Source: Candidatus Latescibacterota bacterium
Lineage (GTDB): Bacteria > Latescibacterota > MVCY01
DNA length: 5,732 bases
Direction of reading: 5' to 3'
NCBI GenBank assembly: GCA_030629295.1
Contig: DAOVPH010000108.1
Coordinates: forward strand, 1 to 5,732
Every line of letters begins with the position of its first letter. Position 1 is the first letter of the stretch. Both the position numbers and the translations under genes were made by a program. The notes under the pieces are model-generated. The model ran no database searches, was not told the origin of the DNA, and saw only the letters and a program-made list of their open reading frames with translations. Positions 4,215 through 5,732 of this stretch are shown in pieces.

Positions 4215-5732
4215 TTAGAATGTCATCGCCGTCTCGATGCTCACGAACTTCTGTGATTGAATCTTCCCTTCCATATCCTCGGTGTAAGTGTACTGAGTAT
4301 GCCACACTATGGACATCCCAGAGGAGACCTCCATACCCAGTTTGTATCCCCAGAGGGTCTGGGGAGTGGGCTGGAAGAATCCGTACTCCTTGGTATTTAT
4401 CCTATTCTTCTGGTAATAGGCAGAGCCCTGGTCGACCCGAGGAAGCAGGTCCAGAATGCGGGAAAGCAGGCAGCCCTGGGCAGAGAAACTCTGTTCTCTT
4501 TCCGGGGAATCTCCTGTGGCTGTGAGGTACTGATAGCCGGCTGAAAGGCTGAGCAATTTAGCCAACTCGACTCTGAACTCTCCGAAGATGCCCCTGGTAT
4601 CGGTGCTGTCCAAGGTGGAATCGCCGGTCTGGAGGACAGAGCCGTCCGGGGATATCCTCACCCTCGTCAATTCGTAGAGGCGGTTAAAATATCCGGGGGT
4701 GAAATCTCCCTGGCACCGCCGGTACTCGATCTTAGCCACCAGAGGCGGGAGGGTGAATCTCAATCCCGGTGCTGCTATGCCATAGCCCTTGGCCTGATCG
4801 TCGCCGGAATCATCTACGATGCGGGCGTACTGGCCGTACAGATCCAGCCGCATCGCTGCCCTCTCCAGGATAGGCAATCCTGCATCAAATCCCACCATGC
4901 TGAAGGCATCTGCGGAATCATGCTTGAAGAGACTTTTCCTCACTACATCATGGTCTAAGGTGATGAGACCTCTTTCTTCCAGAGCAGTTAGATCGGCCAC
5001 CGCGGCACTGTCGAACGGGCAGTACTCGGGATAATTCTCGTAATCGGCGTCTAAGGTATTATCCCCGTCGTCGTCGATATCATCCTTATCTTCTATGCCG
5101 TCTCCGTCGGAGTCAAGCCATCTTTTTTTGTCGTCGGGGAAGGCATCGCATTTATCTGGATAGTCATCCCCGTCGGAGTCCTGCAGACCGCTGTATTGAT
5201 TAATATCTGAGACATAGGTAGCTCCTACCGTTAACTTTTCCAACAGAGGGGTTTGGGTGGGAGCAGCTGGTCTGCCGAACACCCGCAGGCCGATCAGTCC
5301 GCCTTTATGTCTGAAGTCCTGGAAGTTGCCCACCACGCCTTCCGCTCCGATTCGGAAAGGGGTTACCCCGTCGAACCCGAATTGCAGGCCCAGCTTTTTG
5401 ACCCCGGGATATTCCAGGGTATTGCAATAACCTTCCATTATCAGACCATAGCCTAAGGAGACATTGTCCAAGGCCCCGACTTTAAGGAAGAGGTTGTCCC
5501 CCGGATGCCCGTAACGGAGGTAATATATCTTGCGCAGTAGGGTTTCGGTGATGGCAGCTCCGGTGCTGAAGTCCCACCCCTTCTTGTTAAATCGGCCCTG
5601 GTGGTCGATAAAGAGCTCGATGTCCAAGGCTATGCCAAATTTCCCGATGGGGATTTCTGGACGAAGGTTCAATCTCTGCCATTGTTTGCCATCGATGGTC
5701 ACTGTTCCCAGGGTGCCCGACATAGAAGTCCC
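4215..5732 (-). CDS. Outer-membrane beta-barrel protein with thrombospondin type-3-like calcium repeats, 5' end off the window
   Basis: The frame is open to the right edge and reads through the Met codon at 5721-5723 (preceding codons GTS), so that Met is probably internal and the signal peptide lies beyond the window; 505 residues are visible. Numbering from that Met, 1-180 and 273-502 show alternating short strands typical of a porin-like barrel, for example LRPEIPIGKFGIALDIELFI (20-39) and LFLKVGALDNVSLGYGLIM (78-96). The protein ends KFVSIETAMTF, with the terminal Phe characteristic of BAM-inserted barrels. Between them, 182-226 is an acidic segment with DSDGDDYPDKCD and DSDGDGIEDKDDIDDDGDN, matching thrombospondin type-3 calcium-binding repeats (DxDxDGxxD). 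By position it is probably an extracellular or periplasmic loop insert rather than a linker to a peptidoglycan-binding domain, since barrel-like sequence resumes after it. A cysteine pair (192, 235) brackets part of it. It is first in an apparent operon with comF. Substrate and exact family are unknown to me. Confidence 0.82.
   Translation of the reverse strand, partial: GTSMSGTLGTVTIDGKQWQRLNLRPEIPIGKFGIALDIELFIDHQGRFNKKGWDFSTGAAITETLLRKIYYLRYGHPGDNLFLKVGALDNVSLGYGLIMEGYCNTLEYPGVKKLGLQFGFDGVTPFRIGAEGVVGNFQDFRHKGGLIGLRVFGRPAAPTQTPLLEKLTVGATYVSDINQYSGLQDSDGDDYPDKCDAFPDDKKRWLDSDGDGIEDKDDIDDDGDNTLDADYENYPEYCPFDSAAVADLTALEERGLITLDHDVVRKSLFKHDSADAFSMVGFDAGLPILERAAMRLDLYGQYARIVDDSGDDQAKGYGIAAPGLRFTLPPLVAKIEYRRCQGDFTPGYFNRLYELTRVRISPDGSVLQTGDSTLDSTDTRGIFGEFRVELAKLLSLSAGYQYLTATGDSPEREQSFSAQGCLLSRILDLLPRVDQGSAYYQKNRINTKEYGFFQPTPQTLWGYKLGMEVSSGMSIVWHTQYTYTEDMEGKIQSQKFVSIETAMTF

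Noticed and set aside
4193..4544. Plus-strand open frames over the barrel gene 3' end
   Set aside because: Low-complexity Arg/Ser/Pro/Gly-rich shadows of the barrel coding sequence.
5721..5723. ATG as the true start of the barrel protein
   Set aside because: The frame stays open upstream to the window edge, there is no visible SD, and an outer-membrane barrel should have a signal peptide that is not seen after this Met.

Overview
The window looks like a piece of a Gram-negative, probably uncultured, bacterial chromosome. The Gram-negative inference rests on a long beta-barrel outer-membrane protein that ends in a C-terminal Phe. Promoter-like sites follow the housekeeping sigma pattern (TTGACA, 17-bp spacer, TATA-like -10). 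Two kinds of palindromic intergenic repeat, of types I recall from many unrelated bacterial genomes, also occur. I cannot assign a phylum from sequence alone.

Layout. Positions 1-486 (minus) hold the N-terminal part of a ROK-family (NagC/XylR-type) transcriptional regulator that runs off the left edge. A 362-bp divergent intergenic region (487-848) carries a strong promoter for each direction. The ROK promoter sits so close to its ATG that the mRNA is probably leaderless. Positions 849-2081 (plus) encode a DegT/DnrJ/EryC1/StrS-family PLP aminotransferase, followed at 2091-2240 by a tightly spaced 49-codon ORF that resembles a C-terminal scrap of an aldo/keto reductase. A convergent intergenic region (2241-2557) holds an apparently orphan promoter and an 82-bp palindromic repeat. 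On the minus strand, reading right to left, come an outer-membrane barrel protein with thrombospondin type-3-like calcium-binding repeats (4215-5732, 5' end off the window), a ComF-family phosphoribosyltransferase-like protein (3464-4207) and endonuclease V (2558-3238). A 225-bp spacer containing a second palindromic repeat and a short 10-bp tandem repeat separates comF from endonuclease V.

How the parts may work together. The divergent ROK regulator and aminotransferase suggest a sugar-responsive module for an amino-sugar or keto-sugar pathway; the aldo/keto reductase-like remnant suggests that the operon once continued. The barrel gene and comF are spaced like an operon (7 bp, Shine-Dalgarno overlapping the upstream stop). 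Endonuclease V is a DNA-repair gene with no evident functional tie to its neighbours.

I found no RNA genes, CRISPR array, transposase, prophage gene or classical rho-independent terminator. No clear new multi-gene system is visible. The most interesting items are the leaderless regulator, the calcium-repeat insert in the barrel protein, the decayed reductase fragment and the two palindromic repeats.
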